DNA of 64,000 nucleotides, taken from the NCBI GenBank assembly GCA_021741205.1, contig JAIOYI010000001.1, forward strand, positions 124,001 to 188,000, written 5' to 3'. Of the stretch, positions 19,714 through 28,433 are shown piece by piece; the stretch's first letter is position 1; every line of letters starts with the position of its first letter. A model generated the notes under the pieces. The model saw only the letters and a program-made list of their open reading frames with translations, was not told the DNA's origin and searched no databases. A program made the translations under genes and the position numbers. The DNA comes from Emcibacter sp. (GTDB lineage: Bacteria > Pseudomonadota > Alphaproteobacteria > Sphingomonadales > Emcibacteraceae).

Positions 19714-20100
19714 ATGGCTGTAGATAAAGCAATGCCCATCCTGATAGTGGATGACTATAAAACGATGTTACGCATTATTCGTAATCTTTTAAAACAACTG
19801 GGATTCGATAATGTTGATGAAGCAAGCGATGGATCAGAAGCCCTCAATAAAATGCGTTCTAAAAGTTATAGTCTGATTATATCGGACTGGAATATGGAAC
19901 CCATGACGGGTTATGAACTTCTTAAAGAAGTCCGAGCTGATGAAATTCTGAAAAAAACCCCTTTCATTATGGTTACTGCAGAATCAAAAACCGATAATGT
20001 TATCGCCGCTAAGAAGGCGGGCGTTAACAATTACATTGTGAAACCCTTTAACGCAGCAACCTTAAAACAAAAGCTTTCAAGCGTTTTGGGAGAATTCTGA
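19714..20100 (+). CDS. cheY: CheY chemotaxis response regulator
   Basis: A 128-residue stand-alone receiver domain. The acidic pocket (D13, D14), phosphoacceptor D58 in ISDWNMEPMTG, switch T88 in MVTAES and K110 in NYIVKPF are all present. The WNMEPMTG stretch after the aspartate is the one found in true flagellar-motor CheY. It starts at ATG 19714 behind an AT-rich leader, and its stop shares one base with the cheZ start. CheA, CheW and receptors are not nearby, so the kinase must be encoded elsewhere. Confidence 0.95.
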   Translation: MAVDKAMPILIVDDYKTMLRIIRNLLKQLGFDNVDEASDGSEALNKMRSKSYSLIISDWNMEPMTGYELLKEVRADEILKKTPFIMVTAESKTDNVIAAKKAGVNNYIVKPFNAATLKQKLSSVLGEF

Positions 20101-21191
20101 TGTCAAGAGGTCTCTTACCAGAACATCTTGGTCCCTTAGTGGATAGACTAAGATCCGGCGATCATCAGGCTGTGTCACTGCCTGATGTTGCCGCCTTAAC
20201 AGAAGTCCTGATGAGATCCCTTGAAAGTTATTTCAAGTCAATTGATCTGACCATTTATCAAGAATGTCAGTCACTGGCTGATTATATTAATGATGCGAGG
20301 CAAGAAATATCCTCTCTGTCTCCGAATAATGATGATGAGGCTGGCATTCCAAGAGCGGGCCTAGAACTTGAGGCCATCGTTCAGCAAACGGAAAGTGCCA
20401 CAAACACAATAATGGAATCTGCCGAGCGTATTATGGAAGCAGACCCCAATGATATGCCTTCATACACCGATACCGTGAATGATGCCGTCATGCAAATATT
20501 TGAAGCCTGCTCCTTTCAGGATATTACCGGACAAAGAATTAGTAAAGTCGTCAGCACATTAGAGCATGTGGAAGAACGCGTTGCTAGTCTTGTCAATATT
20601 CTGGGTGTCATGGAAGGCCCCAAGAAAAATAAGGCTCCAAAAGAAGAAATAGACCCAGACAAAGCCCTCCTGAACGGCCCCGCCCTAGAGGGAGAAGGTA
20701 TCGATCAGTCGGAGATTGACGCCTTATTGAATGGGGATGACGGTGATTTTGATGGTGGTGATTTTGATGGTGGTGACCTTGATAATACAGAAGAAATCAT
20801 TTCTGAAGCCCAAACACCAGAAGAAGATGTTATGGCAAAAGAGGAAGAGAATATACCAAAGCCCTCTCCAAATAATCTGAGTACGGATGACATTGATTTC
20901 ATGTTTGATGGGCAAGAAGACGTCGCTGATGAGGTGGTTTCTGAGACAGTGATTGAGACTATTAATGAAACTGTTGTTAAAGCCAAAGAAGAACCCGCAC
21001 CAGCAGCAGTTCCCAAACCAAACCTGATTGAGCAGGCAAAACAACAAAAGGCTGCGGCTCAGGCTGAAAAGAAGGCTAAGGATACGCCGCCACCAAAGCC
21101 TGTTGCTTATGAAGAAGGCCCAAAAGTTGCTCTAGAGCCTAAACAAACGGAGAATACAACTCAATCAGATATTGATGCATTGTTTTCCTAA
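20100..21191 (+). CDS. cheZ: CheZ-type CheY-P phosphatase with FliM-like peptides
   Basis: A 363-residue protein whose first 170 residues form the CheZ helical hairpin. The catalytic motif is exact: F139-Q-D-I-T-G-Q145, with D141 and Q145 matching E. coli D143 and Q147. Instead of a short linker it has a 190-residue acidic, low-complexity tail containing an internal tandem (DFDGG repeats, residues 214-224) and three related short motifs: DQSEIDALLNG (202-212), LSTDDIDFMFDG (260-271) and the C-terminal TQSDIDALFS (354-363). These resemble both the CheY-binding N-terminus of FliM and the CheY-binding C-terminus of CheZ. It is translationally coupled to cheY by a one-base overlap. Confidence 0.92.
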   Translation: MSRGLLPEHLGPLVDRLRSGDHQAVSLPDVAALTEVLMRSLESYFKSIDLTIYQECQSLADYINDARQEISSLSPNNDDEAGIPRAGLELEAIVQQTESATNTIMESAERIMEADPNDMPSYTDTVNDAVMQIFEACSFQDITGQRISKVVSTLEHVEERVASLVNILGVMEGPKKNKAPKEEIDPDKALLNGPALEGEGIDQSEIDALLNGDDGDFDGGDFDGGDLDNTEEIISEAQTPEEDVMAKEEENIPKPSPNNLSTDDIDFMFDGQEDVADEVVSETVIETINETVVKAKEEPAPAAVPKPNLIEQAKQQKAAAQAEKKAKDTPPPKPVAYEEGPKVALEPKQTENTTQSDIDALFS

Positions 21192-21224
21192 ACGGGCTGC
21201 CATTGTCTGTTATTTTAACGGCGT

Positions 21225-22442
21225 CTAGATATCTAGTTGCGTGTCACTGCTCAATCGTGGTTCCCCGAACAGATAACCCTGTCCATAGTCCACGCCATAA
21301 TCCAGAATATCAATAATGGTTTGGTCGCGCTCAATTTTTTCAATGATTAAATCAAGATCATAACGACTAAAGGCTTCTTTTATATCATCAGGATGAATAT
21401 CGGACTCACGATTGAGAATCAATTCCGCCCCGACCTTTGCATAGCGAAAATAACGGGAAGAAAGGTCTGCTAAATCCATATTAAGATCCATAACCTGATC
21501 AACAGAAAAACGGAATCCACGGCGTCCTAATGTGGACAGACTTCTTCCGACCATAGGAGATTGACGTAGAACATCCTTCTGAGAAAATTCGAATATCAAT
21601 CTATCTGACAATTCCTCATTCTCCATCATAAAATCTATAAATTGCGGAAAAAATTCTTTGTCATTTAAAGATACCGATGAAATATTACAGAAAAAACGGA
21701 GATCAGGACGTCTTGGACCAAGCCTACGGATCACTTGAATACAGCGGAACAGTAACAAATTATCCAGCGTACCCACAAGGCCACTATCTTCGGCCAATTT
21801 TAAATATTGGGAAGGAAAGATAACATTATCATCATCATCCCGAACGCGGCTATATGCCTCATAATGAATAACCCGACGGGAGGGCAATGCAACAATTGGC
21901 TGAAGATAAAGATCAACCCTATTGCCTTCCAAGGCATGATGCATAATATTTAATACCTCACTCTCACTGCGATCTTTCTTTTTCAAATCATAGTGTGACA
22001 CCTTCTTTTTGACATCTGGCGTACCAGAAGCCAATTCTCCTTTATTATTCTTGAGATTTGGAGAATGGCTTGATTTTTCAATAACTTGACCAAGAAGCGT
22101 TTGCAAAACCTGCATTTCGGTAACAATTTCTGCATTCTGCCGATTATCAACTTTATAAAGCTTTTCCCGCAACTCATCCAATTCAGCCTTATTTTCTTCA
22201 AGTTTATCAATACTGACTTGATAATCCTGATGAAGGGCAAGAAGTCGATTAACCGTATCCTCTTTACCGAATTTCCAAATATATAAGGTATGAAATTGCA
22301 CCCCAATAAAAAATACAATGCCGCCTAATACCACCATCGTCATTTCGTTAAATCCATCAAATACACCAGGAAGAACGAAGGCAATAAAGGCGGCAATGAC
22401 AGCATAGGTCGCCGCAATCAATATATGTGTCAGTAATGTCAT
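21225..22442 (-). CDS. Membrane protein with degenerate EAL domain
   Basis: A 405-residue inner-membrane protein: two N-terminal membrane helices (about 7-25 and 35-55), a coiled coil (65-120), a polar linker and an EAL fold (165-400). The fold is recognisable from YLQPIV, CNISSVSL, FEFSQ and DYGQGYLFGEP. Catalytic positions are altered: the EAL signature reads E195-A-Y, and the metal-binding DDFG motif reads V314-D-Q-V, losing one aspartate. It is therefore more likely a c-di-GMP sensor or structural protein than a phosphodiesterase. It is convergent with cheY-cheZ, which makes a role in motility plausible. Its stop codon lies inside the palindrome CTAGATATCTAG (21225-21236). Confidence 0.85.
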   Translation of the reverse strand: MTLLTHILIAATYAVIAAFIAFVLPGVFDGFNEMTMVVLGGIVFFIGVQFHTLYIWKFGKEDTVNRLLALHQDYQVSIDKLEENKAELDELREKLYKVDNRQNAEIVTEMQVLQTLLGQVIEKSSHSPNLKNNKGELASGTPDVKKKVSHYDLKKKDRSESEVLNIMHHALEGNRVDLYLQPIVALPSRRVIHYEAYSRVRDDDDNVIFPSQYLKLAEDSGLVGTLDNLLLFRCIQVIRRLGPRRPDLRFFCNISSVSLNDKEFFPQFIDFMMENEELSDRLIFEFSQKDVLRQSPMVGRSLSTLGRRGFRFSVDQVMDLNMDLADLSSRYFRYAKVGAELILNRESDIHPDDIKEAFSRYDLDLIIEKIERDQTIIDILDYGVDYGQGYLFGEPRLSSDTQLDI

Positions 22443-22557
22443 AAACTATTCCATGTTCATAAATAGAATTGTCAAGTAGTTACAATAAATAAACAATATC
22501 CTTATATAGAATTATACGATAATCCAGTATAAAAAAACACACAAGTCATATACCAAT

Positions 22558-22593
22558 AAAAAAGCAGGGCGATAGGTAATCGTCCTGCTTTTT
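22558..22593 (-). terminator. Rho-independent terminator of the TonB operon
   Basis: A nearly perfect hairpin: CAGG-GCGAT at 22565-22573, loop AGGTA, and ATCGT-CCTG at 22579-22587, with one G-T pair. It is flanked by A runs on one side and T runs on the other, so it can act in both directions. It lies 34 bases past the stop of the TPR gene and mainly ends the DUF3450-to-TPR operon. It also insulates that operon from the EAL gene, whose start is 116 bases further on. Confidence 0.88.
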
Positions 22594-22626
22594 GTTCATA
22601 CTAATCAAGAAATCAGCGCAAAGGTT

Positions 22627-24039
22627 CTAGCTCAAGAATTCTTTGATTTGCTGCAAGCGTTTCTTTTCCTGTCCAAGATAAGAAATCCACTTTTGAGCCT
22701 GTTTACGACTACGACTATCCTTAGCGGCCAACTCAAAAGCCAGTCTAGCCTTATCCAATTCACCAAGATTGAAATAGCTCATTCCTCTATAGATTGCAAC
22801 CGTGTCAGGACGCTTTAATCCACCCTTTTCAATAGCCACTCCCAGATATAGAGCGGCATTCTTATAATCATCAAGCTGCATATATACCTGACCGAGCTTT
22901 TGGTATAGTTCGCCGTCATCAGATAATTCTGCGGCAGATTTTAGAGGGTCAAGAGACTGACGCATATCCTGCGCATTAATCCGCGCCTGAGCAAGGCTCT
23001 CATAATTTTTTGCCGTCTTCTTAATAGTTCCAGATTTTATTCCTTTATCCAGAACAACAGATCCCCAATAAGGCACCTCGTGATACATATAAAGTTGCGA
23101 CATATTGACAAGTTCTGATCCCTTTTCAAGGAAGCCCTGACGGTAAGCCGTTTCATAAGTAGCCAGCTGCTTTTTCTCCAAAACAACCCGAGCTTTTTCT
23201 GCTTTAGTATCAGAAGCCATCTCACCATACATACCAGCCAACTGTAACCAATATTCTTTCTTGGGCCATTTTGTGACCAAAAGTTCCAGAATATCAATAA
23301 CTTTTTGATTTTCCTTCATTTCAAAATACATGACCCGAAGCAAAAGATACCAATTCTCCTTTGGCTCCTTATCCACCTCTTTATAAAGATCAATGGCCTT
23401 CAAAATATATGGAATACCCTTTTTATAATATGCATTAGCCTCAGCTTGGGGAAGTCCTTCCTTGGAACCGAGAGAATAATAAGCTTGCCCCAAAAGAACC
23501 AATGGCTGTGACGTTGGTGCCTCTTGATATTCGAGCCAGCGATTCATCATTTTAATTGAACTCAAATAGTCCTCTTTAATGAAATAAAGCTGTGCCATAG
23601 TATAAACTGTGGTGTCTTCCATAGCAGCAGGAAGATTTTCCTGACGCAATACATTTTCATAAGCTTTTAAAGCCTCCCCATATTTCTCTTGGCTATAAGA
23701 GAGGAAACCCTTGAAGTTATAATATTGAGCCCGCTCATAGCTATTAAGTTTATCGATCTTACTTCCAAGACCATCTTCAAGAACCTTTACAGCACATACA
23801 AAGTCATTGGCATCGGCACATTCCTGTGCCGCCCCAAGAACCTTGTATATTTTCTCACTCAGAGCCGGTGTCCTACGTGTTTTCCGATCTTCAAATTTCC
23901 GATCTTCTTTATCAGTTGATGCGGCAAAAGCCTGATCCGAAGTCCCCACAATAACAGGGGCAATAGAAGCCAACGTCATAAAACTACAGAATGCTGTCGC
24001 CGACAGAAGAGTCTTCGTAAGTTTGGTAAATTTCATCAT
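22627..24039 (-). CDS. TPR protein of TonB2-type operon
   Basis: A 470-residue exported protein with a signal peptide (residues 1-39, ending in QAFA) and tetratricopeptide-like helix pairs through the rest: YNFKGFLSYSQEKYGEALKAYE (seen as KGFLSYSQEKYGEALKAYE), YQKLGQVYMQLDDYKNAALY and GMSYFNLGELDKARLAFELA. It is the last gene of the operon, 17 bases after tonB. In Vibrio and related TonB2 loci a TPR protein also closes the cluster, so it is probably a periplasmic helper of the TonB complex. The exact role is not established by sequence. GGAG lies upstream of the doubled ATG start. Confidence 0.85.
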   Translation of the reverse strand: MMKFTKLTKTLLSATAFCSFMTLASIAPVIVGTSDQAFAASTDKEDRKFEDRKTRRTPALSEKIYKVLGAAQECADANDFVCAVKVLEDGLGSKIDKLNSYERAQYYNFKGFLSYSQEKYGEALKAYENVLRQENLPAAMEDTTVYTMAQLYFIKEDYLSSIKMMNRWLEYQEAPTSQPLVLLGQAYYSLGSKEGLPQAEANAYYKKGIPYILKAIDLYKEVDKEPKENWYLLLRVMYFEMKENQKVIDILELLVTKWPKKEYWLQLAGMYGEMASDTKAEKARVVLEKKQLATYETAYRQGFLEKGSELVNMSQLYMYHEVPYWGSVVLDKGIKSGTIKKTAKNYESLAQARINAQDMRQSLDPLKSAAELSDDGELYQKLGQVYMQLDDYKNAALYLGVAIEKGGLKRPDTVAIYRGMSYFNLGELDKARLAFELAAKDSRSRKQAQKWISYLGQEKKRLQQIKEFLS

Positions 24040-24056
24040 ACAAAAGCTCCTTTCTT

Positions 24057-24662
24057 CTAATCTTCAAGCTCAAAAGTGATTTTATGCAATACGCCAGCCA
24101 CATCAATTGGCTCGCCGTCCACCACCTTTGGTTTATATTTAAATTTCAGAGCAGCCTTAACCGCTGCACTATCAAACACACTGTTGGTTGATTCAATAAC
24201 CTTAACATCGGTCACTGTCCCAAGCTTTGTCACCGTAAATTCCAAGATCACATATCCTGAAAGTCCCCGTTCCGCAGCACGTCGTGGATAAATAGGAGCA
24301 ACCTTCACAATGGGCAAATAGTCCCCATCGCTGGCTGCAAAGCCACCCGTTCCTCCAACGTTCACCTCAGCAACAACACGGGCACCACCAATCTCTATAC
24401 CGGTATTAACCGTATCAACACTGGTATCCATGTCTAAATCTAAATTCTCCGGGGGCTGTTCTGAGTCCTCGGGCTTATCTGGTTTGCGGATCTTCTGCTC
24501 AATTTCCTGAGCAGCCCGCACTTCACCTATTTCTACCTTATGGCCTTCAATACGGCTATCTTTGTTATTACTGCCGGTAGCAATAAGATATTGCATACCC
24601 CAAAATAACGCAAAGGTAATCAAAAGGGCGAATATAACTGAAAGGGTATAGCGTAAAATCAT
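24057..24662 (-). CDS. tonB: TonB-family energy transducer
   Basis: A 201-residue protein with one N-terminal membrane helix (residues 5-28), a short acidic and proline-containing periplasmic spacer, and a C-terminal TonB domain (YPRRAAERGLSGYVILEFTV and SVFDSAAVKAALKFKYKPK). The spacer is shorter and less proline-rich than in E. coli TonB, as is usual in TonB2-type systems. It passes energy from the ExbB/ExbD motor to outer-membrane receptors, such as the one at 60094-62409. It overlaps exbD by four bases. Confidence 0.92.
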   Translation of the reverse strand: MILRYTLSVIFALLITFALFWGMQYLIATGSNNKDSRIEGHKVEIGEVRAAQEIEQKIRKPDKPEDSEQPPENLDLDMDTSVDTVNTGIEIGGARVVAEVNVGGTGGFAASDGDYLPIVKVAPIYPRRAAERGLSGYVILEFTVTKLGTVTDVKVIESTNSVFDSAAVKAALKFKYKPKVVDGEPIDVAGVLHKITFELED

Positions 24663-25063
24663 TTTTCTGTCGTCGCCACTACATAATCATTAACATTAGC
24701 CATACGGACAGCATCAATCACTTCCATAACAACGCCCGTTTTGGCATCGACGTCAGCCTGAATAACCACTGATCCCTCAGGGTTTTCAGCCCGCAAGCGC
24801 TCGACGTTAGCCCGAACAGCGCGCGGATCGACCCGGCGTTTTTCCATCCAAACTTCGTTTTTATCACTTACAGCGATCATAATGTTAGCCTTATCAGCTT
24901 TCACAGATGTGGAAGCATCAGGGCGGTTAATTTCAATACCGGCTTCTTTTAGAAAGGAGGCGGTAACGATGAAGAAGATGAGCATGATGAACACGATGTC
25001 AAGCATCGGTGTCATATCAATTTCTGCATCCCCACTATTGGCCTTAGAGGCATGTTTACGCAT
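24659..25063 (-). CDS. exbD: ExbD/TolR-type biopolymer transport protein
   Basis: A 134-residue single-helix protein. The membrane segment carries the proton-conducting aspartate: MTPMLDIVFIMLIFFIVTAS. The C-terminal periplasmic domain ends with VIDAVRMANVNDYVVAT. It forms the TonB motor with ExbB. Spacing to exbB is ten bases, and it overlaps tonB by four. Confidence 0.94.
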   Translation of the reverse strand: MRKHASKANSGDAEIDMTPMLDIVFIMLIFFIVTASFLKEAGIEINRPDASTSVKADKANIMIAVSDKNEVWMEKRRVDPRAVRANVERLRAENPEGSVVIQADVDAKTGVVMEVIDAVRMANVNDYVVATTEK

Positions 25064-25073
25064 ATCTAATCTC

Positions 25074-25601
25074 TCAATGATCTTTTGTTAAGTGGTCTTC
25101 TAGCAATTCGGCTTCTTTATTCATCCGACCTTCAAGGTAGGAGGAGGCAAACACACCAGAAAGTGCCCCTACCATTCCTGCCATCGTCGGGATCGTGGCC
25201 TTAGAAACGCCAGCCGCCATGGCCTTAACGTTACTACTGCCCAAGATTGCCATTACGTCGAAAACCTCAATCATACCCCATACGGTTCCAAGAAGCCCCA
25301 TGAGGGGTGCAATAGCCACCAATGTTTTAATCAATGGCATATTGCTTCTTAGATCCATGGTCACTTGACTGATCATGGCTTGGCGAATTTGGCGGGCATA
25401 CCAAGAAGTGCGCTCTTTGCGCGCTTCCCAAGTAGCCATAACTTCATTCACCTGTTTACGGTGTCCTGTTCTGAAATAAATCACTCGTTCGAACACCAAA
25501 GCCCAGAGCACAAAGATAATGATGAAAATCGCATTCAGGATAGGCCCCCCCTTCTCCATAAAGTCACGAACAGTTTCAAACAAATCTATTAGCTCATACA
25601 T
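25074..25601 (-). CDS. exbB: ExbB-type proton channel subunit
   Basis: A 175-residue MotA/TolQ/ExbB-family protein with three membrane helices: one near residues 17-37, and two around APLMGLLGTVWGMIEVF and KATIPTMAGMVGALSG. It would form the pentameric channel around ExbD. It is the short ExbB2 type without a cleaved leader or long periplasmic extension. It begins two bases after the larger TtpC-like protein ends, so both channel-family proteins are made together. Confidence 0.93.
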   Translation of the reverse strand: MYELIDLFETVRDFMEKGGPILNAIFIIIFVLWALVFERVIYFRTGHRKQVNEVMATWEARKERTSWYARQIRQAMISQVTMDLRSNMPLIKTLVAIAPLMGLLGTVWGMIEVFDVMAILGSSNVKAMAAGVSKATIPTMAGMVGALSGVFASSYLEGRMNKEAELLEDHLTKDH

Positions 25602-25603
25602 GA

Positions 25604-26992
25604 TCAGGCTCCCTTATGACCCTGTTCCGCATGGACGGCAACAATTCCAGCACTCTGTTCTTCAAGAGTATGAATAATTTCTCTGCTCCATCCCGACACG
25701 ATAGCGTGCAAGAACAAAGTTGGAAGAGCAACCACAATACCCAAAACAGTTGTTACAAGTGCTTGAGAAATACCACCAGCCATAAGCTTCGGATCACCCG
25801 TACCAAACAATGTCATTGATTGGAAGGTGTTGATCATACCAGTAACCGTACCCAACAGACCCATAAGTGGTGCAATAGCTGCGATCACTTTGATCAAAGT
25901 TAGGAAACGTTCAAGGGCTGGTGTTTCTTTCAGAATTGCCTCATCAAGTTTCAATTCAAGTGTTTCAACGTCAATATTTTTATTGGAGTCATAAACACTC
26001 AGAACACGTCCCAATGGGTTATTCTCATTGACAACATCGCTGCGGATCTGAGCCCGAACCTTTGCCCGTGTAACCATCAATTTCAAACCAGAAATAATGA
26101 TCAGCAATAAACTTAGAGGGCCAAGGCCATAAATAATGATGTAACCAATAATGCCACCCTGATCAATACGTTCAATGATACTTGGATCCTGAATCAACAG
26201 TCCAAGAATAGCTCCGCGAGATACGTCAAGCGCAAAGGGTGTAACACCCGTTGTGGCATCTTGAATGGCCTTAGCTGTATCCAGAAAACGCTCCTTTGGT
26301 TGACGAGGCAACACAGAAACATTCTGATACTTTGAACGCCATTCCAAATATTTACTTTCTGAGACAAGGTTGAAGGTTCCCACACGAACAACTTCCTGCT
26401 GTGTAATCTCACCACCTGGTGCCTGAACGTCGGTAACAAATTTTACAATTTTACCTGATTCTGTCATTTCCCGTTGCACTTCATACCAAAGACGCGCAAT
26501 TTCATCAATCGTGGGCAGCTCTGAACTTGATGCCTTTTTAATCAGCTCATTCAAATAATCTTCACGACCAGGGAATTGTGCAGAAATAATAGAAGCATTA
26601 AATACGGCCTTTGCATCACCTGATACCTGCTGAAGAACACCAAAGAGTTCCTTTAATGCACCAAGCTCATTGGAAAGATCTTCTTCCAATTTTGCAATTT
26701 TACCTTCATTAACTTTAAATTCCGCCTCCAAGCGATCAGAACGACGCTCTTCCTGCTTTTGAGTGTTATTGGCATCAGCAAGCAATTCCTGCTGTTTTGC
26801 CTTTTGCTGAGCAAATTCTCTCTCGCGGCGTTTATTTTCTTGACTTTCTTTATAGAGACCCTGCTTAACAAGCTCCAACAATTGATCAAGTGATTTTGCT
26901 TCATTTGCCTCTTGCGCAAAGGCAGAAGACGTGAAGCTTAGTCCGAAACCCATAAGGGCAACAGCAAGGACAATACTAACTAGTTTTCTCAT
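25604..26992 (-). CDS. TtpC-like long MotA/TolQ/ExbB protein
   Basis: A 462-residue protein: signal peptide (1-26, ending SSAFAQ), a charged coiled coil (about 35-115, rich in K/E/R/Q), a periplasmic region, and a C-terminal ExbB-like domain with helices near 285-310, APLMGLLGTVTGMINTFQSM and GGISQALVTTVLGIVVALP. This architecture matches TtpC, the extra component of the Vibrio TonB2 system that links ExbB2/ExbD2 to the periplasm. It overlaps the DUF3450 gene by four bases and precedes exbB by two. Confidence 0.88.
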   Translation of the reverse strand: MRKLVSIVLAVALMGFGLSFTSSAFAQEANEAKSLDQLLELVKQGLYKESQENKRREREFAQQKAKQQELLADANNTQKQEERRSDRLEAEFKVNEGKIAKLEEDLSNELGALKELFGVLQQVSGDAKAVFNASIISAQFPGREDYLNELIKKASSSELPTIDEIARLWYEVQREMTESGKIVKFVTDVQAPGGEITQQEVVRVGTFNLVSESKYLEWRSKYQNVSVLPRQPKERFLDTAKAIQDATTGVTPFALDVSRGAILGLLIQDPSIIERIDQGGIIGYIIIYGLGPLSLLLIIISGLKLMVTRAKVRAQIRSDVVNENNPLGRVLSVYDSNKNIDVETLELKLDEAILKETPALERFLTLIKVIAAIAPLMGLLGTVTGMINTFQSMTLFGTGDPKLMAGGISQALVTTVLGIVVALPTLFLHAIVSGWSREIIHTLEEQSAGIVAVHAEQGHKGA

Positions 26993-27789
26993 TTTGCTGT
27001 CTCCTTTTGACCTGCAATTGGGGCCGTCATCGGCAGCGTCAAGAGTGTATCAGCAGCGGCCTGCTTACTTGCCACGGCGAGTGCCTGCTTAATTGATTTG
27101 GTATAAGATTGATCAAGTTCAACCCACTTGTCAGTTTCTTTATCCCACATACCAGACTTTTTACCATCACGGGTTTGATAAACCAAAGCGATACGTCCAA
27201 TATGAAGCATATCAACCTCTAATTCATTACCATCGACCGTGATTTTGTTCGTGTAAGCCTGAACAGCACGACCATATTCACTTTCAATTTGATAGAGTTC
27301 AAAAACGCTGCGGAATTTCTCGGAAGCGTCAACATTTGGATTTTCCATTAAATCTCTTAAACGTTCAATACCAGCTTGACGTTCTTCCCGCTTAATCGGG
27401 AGATCATTATCAATAAATTCACCCAATGCATCAACCATCTTCATCATCAAAGGTGTAATTTGACGCTTAACGTAAGTCACACCCTTAATAGATTTAGCGA
27501 GCTTGTCCATTTCGACATTCTGAAGGTCGATTTGGCGCTGTAGCTGTGCATTATAAACGCGTAACCCTTCAATGGTCCGCAATACTGTTTTGTAATCGCC
27601 CGTAATTTTATCGGTTTGATCAACAATTTTATTGATATTTCCTTGAGATTCTTGCGCAACTTTATTTGATTGAATTCCAACATCCAGAATTGCTTTCAAA
27701 TCAGTAGCGCCCGCACTGCCTGCACCCCAAATAAGGGAGGTGGCAGCAACGGCAGAAAGAACTATCGTCCTAACTTGATGCTTAATCAT
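26989..27789 (-). CDS. DUF3450 periplasmic coiled-coil protein
   Basis: A 266-residue exported protein and first gene of the TonB2-type operon. I start it at ATG 27789, which yields a clear signal peptide (MIKHQVRTIVLSAVAATSL then a cut after AGATD-type sequence); an upstream in-frame ATG at 27939 would bury that signal behind 50 residues. AGGAAG precedes it at short spacing. The body has a coiled coil (GLRVYNAQLQRQIDLQNVEM, KLAKSIKGV) and the DUF3450 markers PLMMKMVDALGEFIDNDLP and EVDMLHIGRIALVYQT. DUF3450 proteins regularly precede TtpC genes; their job is not well defined, but a periplasmic scaffold with TtpC is plausible. Confidence 0.87.
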   Translation of the reverse strand: MIKHQVRTIVLSAVAATSLIWGAGSAGATDLKAILDVGIQSNKVAQESQGNINKIVDQTDKITGDYKTVLRTIEGLRVYNAQLQRQIDLQNVEMDKLAKSIKGVTYVKRQITPLMMKMVDALGEFIDNDLPIKREERQAGIERLRDLMENPNVDASEKFRSVFELYQIESEYGRAVQAYTNKITVDGNELEVDMLHIGRIALVYQTRDGKKSGMWDKETDKWVELDQSYTKSIKQALAVASKQAAADTLLTLPMTAPIAGQKETAK

Positions 27790-28433
27790 TCTTCTTCCTA
27801 CAGTTTTTATTGAATTGTTAAATTTTATACCATTAAATATAGCCAAAAATAAACGAAAGGGCATAATTAAAAATTGAGAACAAACGGAAATAGACTGTAT
27901 AAAGAAAGATTTCTTCATAGTTATATCAGTTGTCGTCATTTAAATTCCCTAAGCGCATATTAATGTTTCAAATATGGATATACCAAAAGTGTTCCTTTAT
28001 ATCTTAAAGGTTTATACTCACTTTAATGCATGTCCGAATTCCCTAATCCGTCCCAATCATGCCCCCAAACCGAATCTGAATGGCAAGACTATGCGCACAC
28101 TAACCCAATTCTTGAGTACATTACAAGACCTGCTTAGGTTGAAATTAAAAAAAAATATGTTTTACGGGGGTTTTTACGAATAAACTGCAATAAAAAAAAA
28201 CAAAAATTGCGTAAAAAGATACAGTATTACTTTGACTTAAGGATGACACAAAAGAGCGAGCCATGTTACGACTTAAGAAGTTATGCCTATAGTATTTTCA
28301 GAAATTTTTCCAATAGATTCCAATAGACATAATACATTAATCGTAAAATTTATAGAATGATCTGGTTATGCGTTGCTCACCGCAAGGTGAGTCGGGCAAA
28401 CTCAACATTCCATAAACAAATAATAAATATTTT
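27790..28433. other. 644-base leader region of TonB operon, no clear gene
   Basis: This AT-rich stretch separates the riboswitch-controlled small gene from the DUF3450 gene, both on the minus strand. It contains the hairpin at 28377-28392, a tandem TCCAATAGA pair (28309-28327) and a run of nine T on the minus strand near 28147-28155. A 35-codon frame at 28030-28137 on the plus strand has no ribosome binding site, and the 69-codon frame at 27974-28183 is unconvincing. I see no strong intrinsic terminator here, so transcripts from upstream may run into the TonB operon. Confidence 0.5.
28377..28392 (-). other. Perfect 6-bp hairpin after the riboswitch-controlled gene
   Basis: CTCACC and GGTGAG arms enclose a four-base loop, GCAA on the plus strand and TTGC on the minus strand. 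It lies 42 bases past the stop of the 58-residue gene. The plus-strand version has a GNRA tetraloop; the minus-strand version has no following T run, so it is not a standard terminator. It may be a 3'-end stabiliser, a processing site or a weak Rho-assisted stop. Confidence 0.45.

Noticed and set aside
27974-28183. 69-codon plus-strand frame in the gene-poor gap
   Set aside because: No ribosome binding site, no recognisable pattern, and a homopolymer-rich end.
28265-28274. TTACGACTT-like string resembling the 3' end of 16S rRNA genes
   Set aside because: The match is only about nine bases and no surrounding rRNA sequence is present.
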